This document shows positions 34,101 to 45,064 of a DNA stretch of 64,000 nt, piece after piece (position 1 is the first letter of the stretch; each line of letters begins with the position of its first letter). Under the pieces are notes generated by a model, which saw only the letters and a list, made by a program, of their open reading frames with translations, was not told the DNA's origin and ran no database searches. The stretch is from Klebsormidium nitens (lineage: Eukaryota; Streptophyta; Klebsormidiophyceae; Klebsormidiales; Klebsormidiaceae): NCBI GenBank assembly GCA_000708835.1, contig DF237307.1, positions 32,120 through 96,119 of the forward strand, written 5' to 3'. Position numbers and translations under genes: made by a program.

Positions 34101-35149
34101 CTTGAGCAAGCCCAGCACCATGCCGCGATTGTGGGGGAAGGTGCGCAAGCATGTCACGAGCACAGCCGTGTTGAAGAAGGTGGCGCCGTTGGTCCCTGCC
34201 AGCGGCAAGGACAAGGACGGGACAGTCAACGGAGGACACAGCAGAGGTGAGCCGGGGATACTTTGAAGTGCAGGGCCTCTTCGTGGCCGTCATCTACCAG
34301 GTCCACAAAAGCATTCAAGATGCTGCATAGATTGAAGCTGCTTGGATGAGCAACTTTGCCACGAAATCTGCGAAGACATTGCGCCTTGGTCCAGCTTTCA
34401 AACAATGATAGGACAGAGGTCCCTTGCGTACCTAGGCAAATGAGGATACTTGTTCCCCACAGTGGCGGTTCCGGAATCTTTGCCGTAACGGCCAGCCAGA
34501 GGCCCAAGTAGCCCGCGAGGTTCTGGGTGGCGCCTATCAGTAGAAGGGCCCATGCTGGCAGCACATCGCACAGCACGCCTGACAGAATGCCCACATTGCC
34601 GCCCACGTCCTTGGCCACCGCCAAAGTGTCCAGCCGCGTCTGCAACAAAGCATGCCTAAACAAGTGACATCCTTGATGACCCGAATGCCGGCCACCTTTG
34701 CACCAGACACCATACCAGATTCTTGAGCTTGTAACATAGGATGAGCCCAACCCTCAAGCCCAGAAAGTTACAGCGCGCCCTCAGCATTGCGCGGCCTTTA
34801 CTGGGGTCTCGTCCAAGCCAGCTTCTGGATTAATACATAACCACACCATGATCAACATTCTAATCTCTTGCAGATTGCTCTTCATCGATGAAAAAGCCAC
34901 AGCATCTTGCACATGGGCACCCACCGCCCGGTGCGCAATCTGGCGTTCCAAAACTCCAGAATCCAATGAACCCTGACTCAGGGCCAAGTGGGCGATGCAG
35001 GGGTTGGTGTGCTATACCTGGTCATACCGCAGCTTGTCTTTAATTGCGGCGCTGTAGATGGCGAAGTTGTACGAATTGCCCCCACACGACTGGATCCACA
35101 TGCAGGCCACCAGCAAGCCCCACTTGCTGGCCAGCCCAGCTCCCGCCAT
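31121..35149 (-). CDS. Nodulin-like major facilitator superfamily transporter
   Basis: Exons: 35149-35018, 34639-34432, 34195-34035, 33781-33593, 33397-32937, 32354-32173, 31961-31761, 31362-31121; 591 aa. The first seven are firm. The donor of exon 7 and acceptor of exon 8 have in-phase alternatives (for example a donor at 31688). The plant Nodulin-like family blocks are present in order: WIQSCGGNSYNFAIYS, LRYDQTRLDTLAVAKDVGGN, VGILSGVLCDVLPAWALLLI, LVTCLRTFPHNRGMVLGLLK, GLSGAIFTQLYLVLY, ADFWLLCTSQIIGAGCGLTA, INNLAQVGAALG, NVWSFLGRIAGGAVSEYY and TASELFGLAHFGTLYN. About 12 membrane segments are implied. A hydrophilic loop of roughly 90 residues (Ser/Glu/Arg-rich, 33005-33290) separates the halves. 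Substrate and membrane are unknown; the family includes plasma-membrane and tonoplast members. Confidence 0.88.
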
Positions 35150-35965
35150 TAGTGCACGCTCGTTCTGCAGCACGTCACGTTGCAGCTGCCAGGAATGCTC
35201 TCGATTGCACTGCAAATGGGCTGATGCGGCGGTCAATGCTGACTGAACAAAAGGGCAGGAAGTCACAGATCAGAGTGAGCCAATTTGCCACCATCCTTGG
35301 AGCACGTCAATGGTGCGATTAGGGTGAGATTGCACAGGATGGACCTTGGCGCGAGAATCATGCTTGACGAAGTGTCCCTGTGCGCCACCAGCACATATGT
35401 ACAGTACTCGGGCCAACGTCGCTGCAATGCCTAGGTACTATTATTTTGATCGTCTCTGTTTGAATGGTGCTCAGCGGCCATCAACCAGACCCTCCAGGCC
35501 CTGGCCCTGGGCCTCAGGCTCCACTTCTGTTCATGCCAATGGTTGAAGCGACCATCTGCAACAATAAGAGGAAATATTAGGATTTATCGAACAGTCGATG
35601 GATCGATTCATTTCAAACAGAATTCGAAAATGAGGATGTTTTGTAGTCCTGTCAAAGCCGCTTTCTAAATCAGGTTCACCACGATTACTTAACATATTGG
35701 AACGGGAGGCAGAGCCGTTATATGCATTCAAGGGATCCCTGCCTCCACCTGAGGCTCTAGTCTGACAAAGAAAGCAGAACAATGTCAATTTGCAAGTTCC
35801 AGGTTGAACTCGGAAATTGAACGGCCCGTGCAGATTCGAAACACTTCTGCCATTCCAAACAATCTTGTGTCTCACTCCAAACAAGGTCGCAGCACTTCCG
35901 CCAACGTTTGAGTCGTGGGTGCAAAGGACCTTGCATTTGGCTTGCAGCATTGTTCACGATCCAGA
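35150..35965. other. Divergent intergenic region, transporter / sulfotransferase-like gene
   Basis: 816 bases between two start codons on opposite strands. AT-rich with no coding segment. Both promoters should be here, but no core element could be placed. Confidence 0.4.
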
Positions 35966-38403
35966 ATGGTGGGCGAGTTCCTGAGGAGGAGGAAGCCAGA
36001 AGCGTCAGCAAACCACCCTGCTGAAGGTGCTGCTCTGCTTCCTGATGGGGCGTCTTCCGCTGACGATGATTCCAAGATGGTCCCTGTCTGGGCGGAGCCG
36101 CTCTTGTGTGGCAGCAAGGCGGCTCACCCGCAGCGGCCGTGCCTGGGCGGCGAGTGTGAGCTGCTGCACTTGCCGGCCAGCTGTGTGGCCCGCGCGTGCC
36201 GCGTGCCGCGCGGGGGCCGCGGCATGGTGGTGGTGTGCGCAGGGCCGGAGCGCTCCGGCTCCACCTGGCTCTTCAATGCAGTGCGCCTCATCCTGCAGGT
36301 GAGCAGCGTCGCGCCAGGTTTGGAATAGGAGGAGCAGGAGGAGGAGCGGTGGCAGCCAGCCTGCGGGCTCGTGTGCCAAGATGTTACTCGTTTTTAGGGT
36401 TAGGAGTGAGGGTCCACTTGTGAGGGCTTCATGGCTTCATGGCTTGGACATCTATTTCTCGCCTGCTGAACCTCGGTCTCGCCGCGGTTCTATTGACTAG
36501 AAGTAAGGCACTTCCGGAGTGGGATTCTCCACAAGAATATGACCATGGGCGGCACTAAACAAGACTTGCATAAATAGCACACGGGCTTAAGGACTTGACA
36601 TCAAATCGTACACCGTTTAGACGTCTGACGTTGCGCAGAGCGCAGGTTTACACCATGTTGGGGCAGGGCTCAGGAGTCCAGCAAAGGAAGCATTACACCG
36701 TCCTATCTGCAGTACGGCTAAGCCAAGAGCACGCCCAGCCCTGCATTAGGTGCTCACTTCTTGACAATACTGAATGAAAGCGTTGCTGGGGTCAGTGTGC
36801 GCTCCCAGCAGAACTCTAGTTGTGTCTTGCTCCCCTGCGCAGGCTACGGGCGAGCGCGTGCACAGTTACTGGATCCAGCATCTGACGCAGAGTGTGCTTG
36901 TGAAAAGGTGAGGCACCGCGTCTCAATTCTGTTTCCGCATGCCAGCGTTTCATGGATGGGTAACTCAGAATGCTGGTTACTGGAGCAGCTGTAGCCGTAG
37001 CTGTATACCACCACCACTCAGCCCGCGTCAATATGTGACATCAGAGTCAGACTCTCCAGTCACAGTATGTACCGGTATCCCCCAATCAGCCTGGCGCACC
37101 AAAATATCCACCGTGAGTGGATGCTTATACTGAGCTACGGCAAGGGTATGTAAACGTCACTGCTTCTTGTCCCTCACTCTCGTCTGGCCCCAAATTTTCT
37201 GTGCACCACTCACCCACCACTTCTACCTTCATGATTGCGCAGTCGCGGTTCTTTCATGACTGGCCTTGTTGCAACCTCAGCCAGACTCTTCATATGGACT
37301 CTTCGTCGTCCAACCTCCCAACTATCCTCGAGGCTTGCTTGGAGCCAAAGTAAATGCTAGTCAGACGACTTCCACAATCCACATTGAACGCCTGGCTCTG
37401 GTCACAAGTACCTGCCCGCTTGCTCTCACTCCATGTCCTTGCTTGTGGCAGGGGCCTGTGCAGGACGGGCCCCGACGCGGCACACGTGGTGGTCAAGACG
37501 CACCACTGGTCGTCCGAGTGGGACCCCGCCAGCGTGGACGTCATCTTCCTGACGGAGCGCGACATTGCGGGGGTCGTCCGCAGCTACCTGCGAGTTGGCT
37601 GGCTCAGCCCTGGCCTCGAGTAAGCCCCGCACACCCAGCAGGCGGGGCGGCGGAGGAGGCCGCTGGCAGGCTGGGCCGACCAGGGTCAGGCAATGCGTAC
37701 ATGTGCTCTGGTGGCTTTGAGCTGCATGAGCTTCTGCTGCACTGATTTTCCATACTATTATGTTTGAAGTGGTCCTAACAGCCGTGTATCAGCCAAGCGC
37801 TTGTTCGTAGTAGTGCCAGCAAATGCCATCAGCAGAAGAGTCTGGAAGGAGTCGAAGGGGACCCCTTGTATGGCCCTTCTTTTGGCCCCGTACAAATTTT
37901 CAAAAGATGGTCGAACATGAGAATCGTTGTGCACTCAATTGTGCCCCTGTAGCATCCTGGTGTGTCCTCTCTGCGGCCTCTCCACCCTGAAAGAGACTGG
38001 CTGCATCACCGTACGCTCCGCTGAGCCGTGTCATGGGCGACCGTGCAGTCACATCGTGCCCGTGATGGAGCAGTACGTGGCGGAGCATGCCAAGTGGAAG
38101 GCCATCTGCACGCAGGTCGTCCCCTTTGAGGCTATCTCCAACCCCAGCGCAGCTGAGCGGGAGCAACTTGCGGCGCTGGGCCGCCGCATCTTGCCAGAGG
38201 GCGCCGTAGTGGACTATGACGCCATCTCCGGGCAGGTCGCGGCGCTGCCCGTGCCCACGCACCACATGGACGTCGTCTCGAAGCTGTGGCCCGCGCATCT
38301 GAGCAGCCGAGGGCCGCTGACTCGGGAGCCCGTAGGCAAGCTGTCAGAAGCGGAAGCAGTGGAACTAAAGCAACGCCTAGCGCCACTGCTTGTTCAAAGC
38401 TAG
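35966..38403 (+). CDS. Sulfotransferase-like P-loop protein
   Basis: Four exons, 35966-36298, 36843-36907, 37452-37619 and 38049-38403, sum to 921 nt, 306 aa, in phase. MVVVCAGPERSGSTWLFNAV carries the 5'-phosphosulfate-binding P-loop pattern (GPERSGSTW, about 93-101) of PAPS-dependent sulfotransferases. VVVKTHHW and VDVIFLTERDIAGVVRSYLR resemble their second strand and 3'-phosphate region, with Arg in FLTERD and Ser in RSY. The C-terminal exon has VMEQYVAEHAKWKAICTQVV, also seen in small sulfotransferase-like proteins. No signal peptide or membrane segment is visible, so a soluble enzyme is inferred. Acceptor substrate unknown; another P-loop kinase-like role is possible. A TGTAA at 38586 is a possible poly(A) signal. 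Confidence 0.75.
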
Positions 38404-40618
38404 GAAAAAATGTCCACTTCGTAAGTGGCCACTCGGACTGGTAGGAACCTAGTTGCATCCGTAAAGCTTGTATGTGAACAGATCATGAAAGAGGGTATGG
38501 AAGCTATTGTGGAAACCGGAGTGGGCCTCTACAGGCAAGGCAGGTAAGTATATAGACGCAACTCGAAGGCTTACTTAGGTCGCTATGTAATCGAACACAA
38601 TCTAGGCTAGCAGTGGTATAGTAGACGGTAAGCTTCTGAGTTGCGTGCAGAAGGTGATGGCGCTTGTGCAGATAGGTAAGTTGTGTAGGTAAACACATTT
38701 GCAAGTTGTAGTAGCTCTGTAGTCCTTGTACCTTTCAACGGGTAGGCTGATCTTGGATGCGATCAACAAACAAGGGATCCAACGAAGATTGTGGAAACGA
38801 TCGAAACTAATCAGGAGTTAGGCCGGACCCCGAAGTTCGAACCGACCTGCGCGCCGGAAAGGGTACTAGAGCCTGGGAGAGTCCCAAAACTGCGGGATTG
38901 GTTCCCTACTAGCTCCTTCCACGCATTCTAGCATTCTCATTCCGGTTATACTAGGGTCCCATCTTGTGCATGTGACGATTTCGCTCAAGAATTGTCGTTG
39001 ATTCGATATGTTGTTTTATCTAGTAGTCTTGGGGGCGTGCACCCTTTATAAGAATCTTGCCATGGCTGCCGCCATGGTTCCGGCTGGACAATCGATAGAA
39101 GCTCTACCTTCTTCAATCTCAATACTCTCCGCGAACTTAGTGCGTGTTCAAATCTTTGCAGACAGCCTTCCGAGGATGAGAAGAAAAGCGCCTTTGGAAA
39201 AAAGACAGCCTTCCGAGGATGAGAAGAAAAGCCTTTGGAAAAAGAGACACGCAAGTCTTTCAATCGGTTATAGCTTGTCCTATATAACACATGCAAGCGA
39301 AAATCAAAATGATAGGATTGGGACCGTTATATGAATGGCATGTGAATTTGGTTTCGGACGGCCCATGGTTTACAAGACACACGTTGGTATAATGATTATG
39401 ATTCAGCGGTGCCGCTGCATGCATGGTTGAGCAATTCAGACTCAAAGTGTGCAGACCGCCGGGCCGGAGAAGCATGATAAGGAATAATGAATGATAATTG
39501 CCTTTTGCTGATTGCTTTTCGCTACGGCCAAATTTAATATAACGACATCTCGACTACTGGCTAAGGAGCTTTGAGTTTCTGGCCGATTGCGCGTACATAG
39601 TTAGTACCGTATAGGACCACTGAGATTGGTTCATGTGTTAGACCCATGTTAGATGGCATTGTAAGGAGATGTTCAAGGCTATATGCAATATTGCGGCTTT
39701 ACATCACGCGTTGACTCGGGGTTGACCGAATAGACTCGCGAGTCTATTGGGCCGCGGCGAGACCAATTGCGAATCGCTCATGGGTGGAAAATTTATCGTT
39801 GCGCGCGCATGGTCTCTTTCCATTATGCTGCATTTGTATAGCCGAATATGCCATAAAGGTTCTCATGGCATGTCGGATCAGGTTTTTCGTTCTAATAATG
39901 TGCGATAGTTTTGAGGAACATGACAGGCTTGCAGCCACAGCAAGCTACAGAGTCCACATCTAATTACTCCGGTCCTGTCGGAGACCGTGCTCCATGGCTC
40001 TTATGTCTCGGCTACGCCATGGGTTACTGCTACCACCGGCGACCCTTTGCTGAATGCGCTTCTGCGAGGCGCGGCGGTATGCTCATTTGAGTACTTCACA
40101 AATACAGACTTATCTTGATCATCTCACATTGTTCTTTTGTCAAACGCTGTAGCCACACGGGCCATGGCCCATCACGATCAACACTGGAAGTTAGGTAGGT
40201 AGATACCAGTGTTTCCCCTAATTATTTTGATTGCTGGCCGCCGGGCCGGCCGGGGCCTGAGTTTGCCGGGGCCCGGCCCGTTGGGCCGGGCCGAGGTCGC
40301 CATTGCCGGCCCAAGTTCCGGCGAAATATATGGTATTTCTGCGCGTACACCCCATATATTCGACTTTTTTAATGATTGCTCCAGTTTCGCTGTCTTTCAT
40401 AAGTCTCTAGCTTATCTACGTGTAAAATTATCGACCAACTTCCTACCTGTCCTACCGAGGGATTCATTTCGGGCTACCTAGTTGTGGCCAGAAGTCCCCG
40501 GGGGAAGGTTTTTTTTGACCAGAACCTTCAAATCTCCTAAAATCCTGATCGTTGTACACAATGAATACGATGACAGGTCCAGCAATGAACTTTCATTGCC
40601 GGCCCAAGAGGCCGGCCC
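38404..40618. other. Long intergenic region before the assembly gap
   Basis: Over 2 kb of AT-rich sequence without a recognisable gene. It holds the tandem duplication at 39161-39243 and, towards the gap, a strongly GGCC-rich block (40239-40330). The 15-mer CATTGCCGGCCCAAG occurs at 40301-40315 and again at 40594-40608, right at the gap edge. Confidence 0.5.
39161..39243. repeat. Two-copy tandem repeat of about 42 bases
   Basis: Unit 1 (39161-39203) and unit 2 (39204-39243) both read GACAGCCTTCCGAGGATGAG, AAGAAAAGC, CTTTGGAAAA. Unit 1 has three additional bases. The near identity suggests a recent duplication. Confidence 0.85.
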
Positions 40619-41074
40619 NNNNNNNNNNNNNNNNNNNNNNNNNNNNNNNNNNNNNNNNNNNNNNNNNNNNNNNNNNNNNNNNNNNNNNNNNNNNNNNNNN
40701 NNNNNNNNNNNNNNNNNNNNNNNNNNNNNNNNNNNNNNNNNNNNNNNNNNNNNNNNNNNNNNNNNNNNNNNNNNNNNNNNNNNNNNNNNNNNNNNNNNNN
40801 NNNNNNNNNNNNNNNNNNNNNNNNNNNNNNNNNNNNNNNNNNNNNNNNNNNNNNNNNNNNNNNNNNNNNNNNNNNNNNNNNNNNNNNNNNNNNNNNNNNN
40901 NNNNNNNNNNNNNNNNNNNNNNNNNNNNNNNNNNNNNNNNNNNNNNNNNNNNNNNNNNNNNNNNNNNNNNNNNNNNNNNNNNNNNNNNNNNNNNNNNNNN
41001 NNNNNNNNNNNNNNNNNNNNNNNNNNNNNNNNNNNNNNNNNNNNNNNNNNNNNNNNNNNNNNNNNNNNNNNNNN
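40619..41074. other. Assembly gap (456 N)
   Basis: A run of undetermined bases. The GGCC-rich direct repeat at its left edge suggests the gap was caused by an unresolved repeat; the true length may differ. Confidence 0.99.
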
Positions 41075-42113
41075 ATGGGGACCGGTGTGCCTTCTAGATT
41101 CTTCAGCTGCCCCCACCACTATACAGAGCTTCAAGCAGTGCAACCAGCCTGCATGCATGCCTGACACATCAGCCTAACGCGAACTTCGTCAAGAAGAGGA
41201 GTGCCTGCTCCGACGTACGTGGTGTGCAGGTGTGCAGGAAAATCGCGAGACGAGGGCCCGCAAGGTGCCACCCGCCGATGCATGCAGCTCGCAGCCAATC
41301 ACAGGGCCGAGCTACGGACGTCATTAATGCTTCGACCAGTATGCGTGCATGCAGGCGGCCGGTGAGCCGGGCCAGCCTGCAGTGCACACTGCAATGGATG
41401 GCGATAGCAGGAAACAGCTTCCCTGGTAGATACCTACAGCAGTACGGCACAGGCTTCCCTAGGGTCATACGGTACTGACAGGACCTCGACTCTCTTGTGG
41501 GAGACTGATTCGTCCGATCTGCACAGCCTTCATTTTTCCAATCTGAAAGCGGGCTTTCAAATTAGCTGTTCCAGGACGCACCATTCCAGGGCTGCTTGGA
41601 GGTGGCTTCGCCTTTGCCTTCTCGAAACAGTTGAGAGCAACCGTTGCAACAAGGTGAGTTTGTCCGCTGGTAAATCTCGCTGGACGCAGCAGGTCGCTGT
41701 GAAGTTTCTTGGTCACAGAGCAGAGGGTACCGGTTTACTCATTTCCTTTCTATGGAACTTTCAATCGAGATCGACTGTATGCGCGGTGCTGAAGCTCTTC
41801 CCTGAGTCACCAAGTCAGTTAGCTGGTTTGTTGACAGTTTGTAGATGTTGGGGAGCGTCTAGCCAAGTTTCTACGAATCACTTTAGTGGTGTACGATTGT
41901 AGCTGGAAAGTATAACAGCAGCGATGAGTACAAGAAAAGATAGTGTGTAGATGTGTTCCACTGATGTACTTTGAAGTGGACGTTGTCTGGTGACTCATCG
42001 TGTCTCCTTCCTGTACTGCAGTCAGTCCACCACTTTATCAAAAAGTCTTTTACTACTGTGTTGGTTCGTTTTGCTTTTACTGAAGTCATGGATCCGTCCC
42101 CTTGCTTGTGCAG
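41075..42113. other. Intergenic region upstream of the ferritin-like gene
   Basis: No recognisable gene. The CAG directly before ATG 42114 looks like a splice acceptor, so an untranslated or short coding exon of the ferritin-like gene may lie here, but none could be assigned. Confidence 0.35.
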
Positions 42114-45064
42114 ATGGCGGCCTTAGTGTGGGCTGTGGCTGCTGTGCTGTCCCTGAGCTGTGTGTCGGGGCAGGTGACCAACAGCCTGGCGGGGCAGACC
42201 CCCATTGTGATGAATGGCGCCGTGCTGCCAGACAACACCTTCGTGGGCAGCACCTGGGCGCAGGTTGCAGGTAAGGCTGCGGTTCGTGCTCCTGCTGTGA
42301 GTTGCCCTGAAAGGTGCATGCAACCCGTTGTCAAAAGCGCCTCTCTTCTTCTTTGCAGCGGCAGTGCCCAGACGTCCCGCCTGCCTATGTTTCTCTTCTC
42401 TTTGTCTGCTTCTGCTCTTGCCCCTCAATGTTGACATATTATTGTGAATGCAGCTGGAGCAGGCGCACTGCAGAGCTACACCGACTTCGACCTGTACAAC
42501 TTTCTGGTGAACACGGAGTGCCTTGAGGCCGAGTTCGACAGCGCGGCCACCTTTGGCGTGCCGCTGGACCCACTGCTGCAAGCGGGGGGCTCCGGAGCCA
42601 TTGGCGCGCGTCGGGCTAACATTAGTGCGGACATCCTGCCGTTCCTGCAGGAGACGGCGCGGGATGAGGCAGGGCATGTCAGGTATGTAATCACGACCTT
42701 TGGGGAATGAGTTTATACCGACATGATCATCTGCGGATTGTTTGCTGAAGCCGGTGTTACAGGACTTGCAGTTAATTGCAATTGCGGTTGATCCTTGAGT
42801 CTCAGGTTACTTCTCCCCCAAGTCTCGCCTCTAAGAAAAGTTGTGAATGGCACGTTACTAGAAGTGGGCACTTTCACGAGTTTTCATGGAAAATGTTCTG
42901 GTGAAGTTTCGTGGGACTTCGTGCCTGCAGATTGCATCCTTAAAAAAAGAGGCAGGAGGTGTTTTTACCGAAATCATGAAGGTTTCAGCGAAATGTATGG
43001 CGAATGTACGGCAAGGCATTGCAATTGGCTAAAGCGCAGCGTCCGTTTGAGGTTGGAGCATCCAGCAGGGTCGATTTAGAGAAGATTTCAAAATGCTTAA
43101 TTGGCCTGTATACTTTGCTTCGAGGGCCGAAGATTGCCAGTTGGTCAAAGTCAATTCGTGGACGACCGGAAATTGCCGGTTTTTAAATGTCGATTCGTGG
43201 ACGAAGTCGGCTTGTTTTTCAAGGTCGATTCATGGACGAAGTCGGCTTGCTTGAATCGGTTTCGAAATGGACATCTAAGTTTGACTGCAGTAAGCGAACG
43301 TTTCTATCTGAATAGATCTCGCCTGCTTGCGTTGGGCCGATTGGCCGTTGACGATCTGCAAGACTGATCTGTTGACGTCTTTGCCGCAGGTTGATTCGCG
43401 AGGCGCTGGGCCCGCTGGCGTCGCCGTGCCCGCTGGTGAACATTTCCGCGTTCGGCACCTTCTTCGCCAACGCGTTCAACACGACGTACCCCACGGCCTT
43501 CGACCCCTTCGCCAACAGTGTCAACCTGGTGCTCGCCATCTGGAGCCTCGAGGAGATTGGGGCCACCGGCGATAAGGTACGGTGGCTTGCAGCAAAACAT
43601 TTCGGGTCAATGTCTGAGTGTGGGGGAATTTGTGTATTGTTGGAGATGTACGAGGTGGAACTTTTGTCTCTTGTGCACAATATCCGCGTCTTGTGAGCCG
43701 GTTTTTTGGGTTTATACGAAGAAAGTCATATGAGGTGTTATCTTCGTCATTTTACTGACATTCGGTTGTTACGCAGGGCGTGGCAGTGCTTCTCCAGAAC
43801 GCAACCCTGCGTGACGGGGCTGCGGGGCTTGCTGTCTCCGCCGGTTATCAGGCATCCTCGCAGAGGTTTTACCTGTGGCAGAACCGCGACGTCATTGTGC
43901 AGCCATTCGGCGTCAGTGTGGCCGAGGTGGTGCAGGCCATATCCAACTACCGCGACTCTCTCGACGGGCCCGCAGTAAGTTTCGCAATGAAAGATGGAAA
44001 GGTTCTTTATTCAGCGTGGCGAATGCACATGGTGTCAAGGTCACGGAATGGTCACAATCCTTACTTGATGCCGCTGGTGCACATATACGCCATACCTGGA
44101 GAGGATTGGAATCCCGCTTTTACATAGCAGGCAAAGTTGGTGTGGTGGTGCTTTCTTGACTCGCTGCGCTTGCTGCGCCTGCTGCTTCTTATGCCGCCGT
44201 ATGTTGTGTGTGCAGAATGTGGACCAGGGGCTGTTCTTCGCCGGCGGCATCAACATCGTGCCCACCGATGGGAACGGTGTTACCTTCTCACGTACGCCGC
44301 AGCAGGTACATTGCCCTTTTGAGCACCCCCCGTCCGCATGACCACTTCGCCGTGCAGTGTCTGTGACAGCCAATCTTTACATCATGCTTTCGCTTTTTGC
44401 GAGGCGTTTATTCTCCTTGGTTTTCATGTACTCATCAAATCTCCCTTTGGTGCAGGTTCTCAACATTTTGACGTGCGGCGCGCCTGACGGCCGTGGATGC
44501 TTCTTCCCCGACGGTGTGAACGGGCGCATCAACCTGCCCACCCCGCTCGGCCCGCAGTACGCAAGCACGCGGCCGGGCACCAACTTCAGCGCCTTCTCCG
44601 GAACGGGCTTCGCGAACCCCAACACCCTGGAGCAGCCCGACAACGTGTCCACCATGGCCGACCCGCCCCCGGGCAGCCAGGCCCCCGCCACCCTCCCCGC
44701 CACCGCCGTCGCCGTTGGGCAGCCCGTGCCCAACTCCCCGACCCCCGTGTCAGCCGCTGCCCCTTCTCCCGCCACCGCTTCCGCCGTCACTCCCGCCGCC
44801 GCTCCCGCACAGAGCCCGAGCGCTGCAAGCCCCAGCTCCAGCCCCAGCGCCGCAGGCCCCAGCTCCAGCCCTAGCGCAGCAAGTCCCAGCTCCAGCCCCA
44901 GCGCCGCAGGCCCCGGCTCGGGGACAACCGCACCCGCCCCCACCTCCGGTGTATCCACGGTGGTCGCGCCTGTGGCGACGGCAGCCGCAGGGAACGGCAG
45001 CGCCTCCACCGACGGCGCTAACTCCACCCCGGCCCCATCCTCAACCGGAAGGAAGATGATCTAA
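42114..45064 (+). CDS. Secreted ferritin-like (desiccation-related PCC13-62 / rds1 type) protein with Ser/Pro/Ala-rich tail
   Basis: Six exons: 42114-42270, 42454-42682, 43390-43576, 43777-43974, 44216-44305, 44456-45064; 1470 nt, 489 aa, in phase. The N-terminus MAALVWAVAAVLSLSCVSGQ is a clear signal peptide. Exons 2-4 carry the ferritin-like helical domain: DFDLYNFLVNTECLEAEFDS, GARRANISADILPFLQETAR, DEAGHVRLIREALG (the E/ExxH pattern), and NSVNLVLAIWSLEEIGATGD. This is the order in plant desiccation-related proteins and fungal rds1. The last exon adds a Cys pair and then, from about residue 354, a tail of Pro, Ser and Ala with repeats of PSSSPSAA(G/S), resembling hydroxyproline-rich wall glycoproteins of green algae. 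A wall or extracellular-matrix location is inferred. Metal binding is not proven. Confidence 0.85.
43151..43258 (+). repeat. Three degenerate ~35-base tandem repeats inside an intron
   Basis: Within the intron 42683-43389 the unit (G)TC(G/A)ATTC(G/A)TGGACGA occurs at 43151, 43189 and 43224. The last two copies also share AGTCGGCTTG. This is a short expanded array, not a coding motif. Confidence 0.7.
44818..44915 (+). repeat. Coding tandem repeat in the Ser/Pro/Ala tail
   Basis: The reading frame repeats S-P-S-A-A followed by three copies of P-S-S-S-P-S-A-A with G or S as the last residue. The DNA copies (CCCAGCTCCAGCCCCAGCGC and near variants) are nearly identical, so the tail is probably length-variable between strains. 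Confidence 0.8.
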
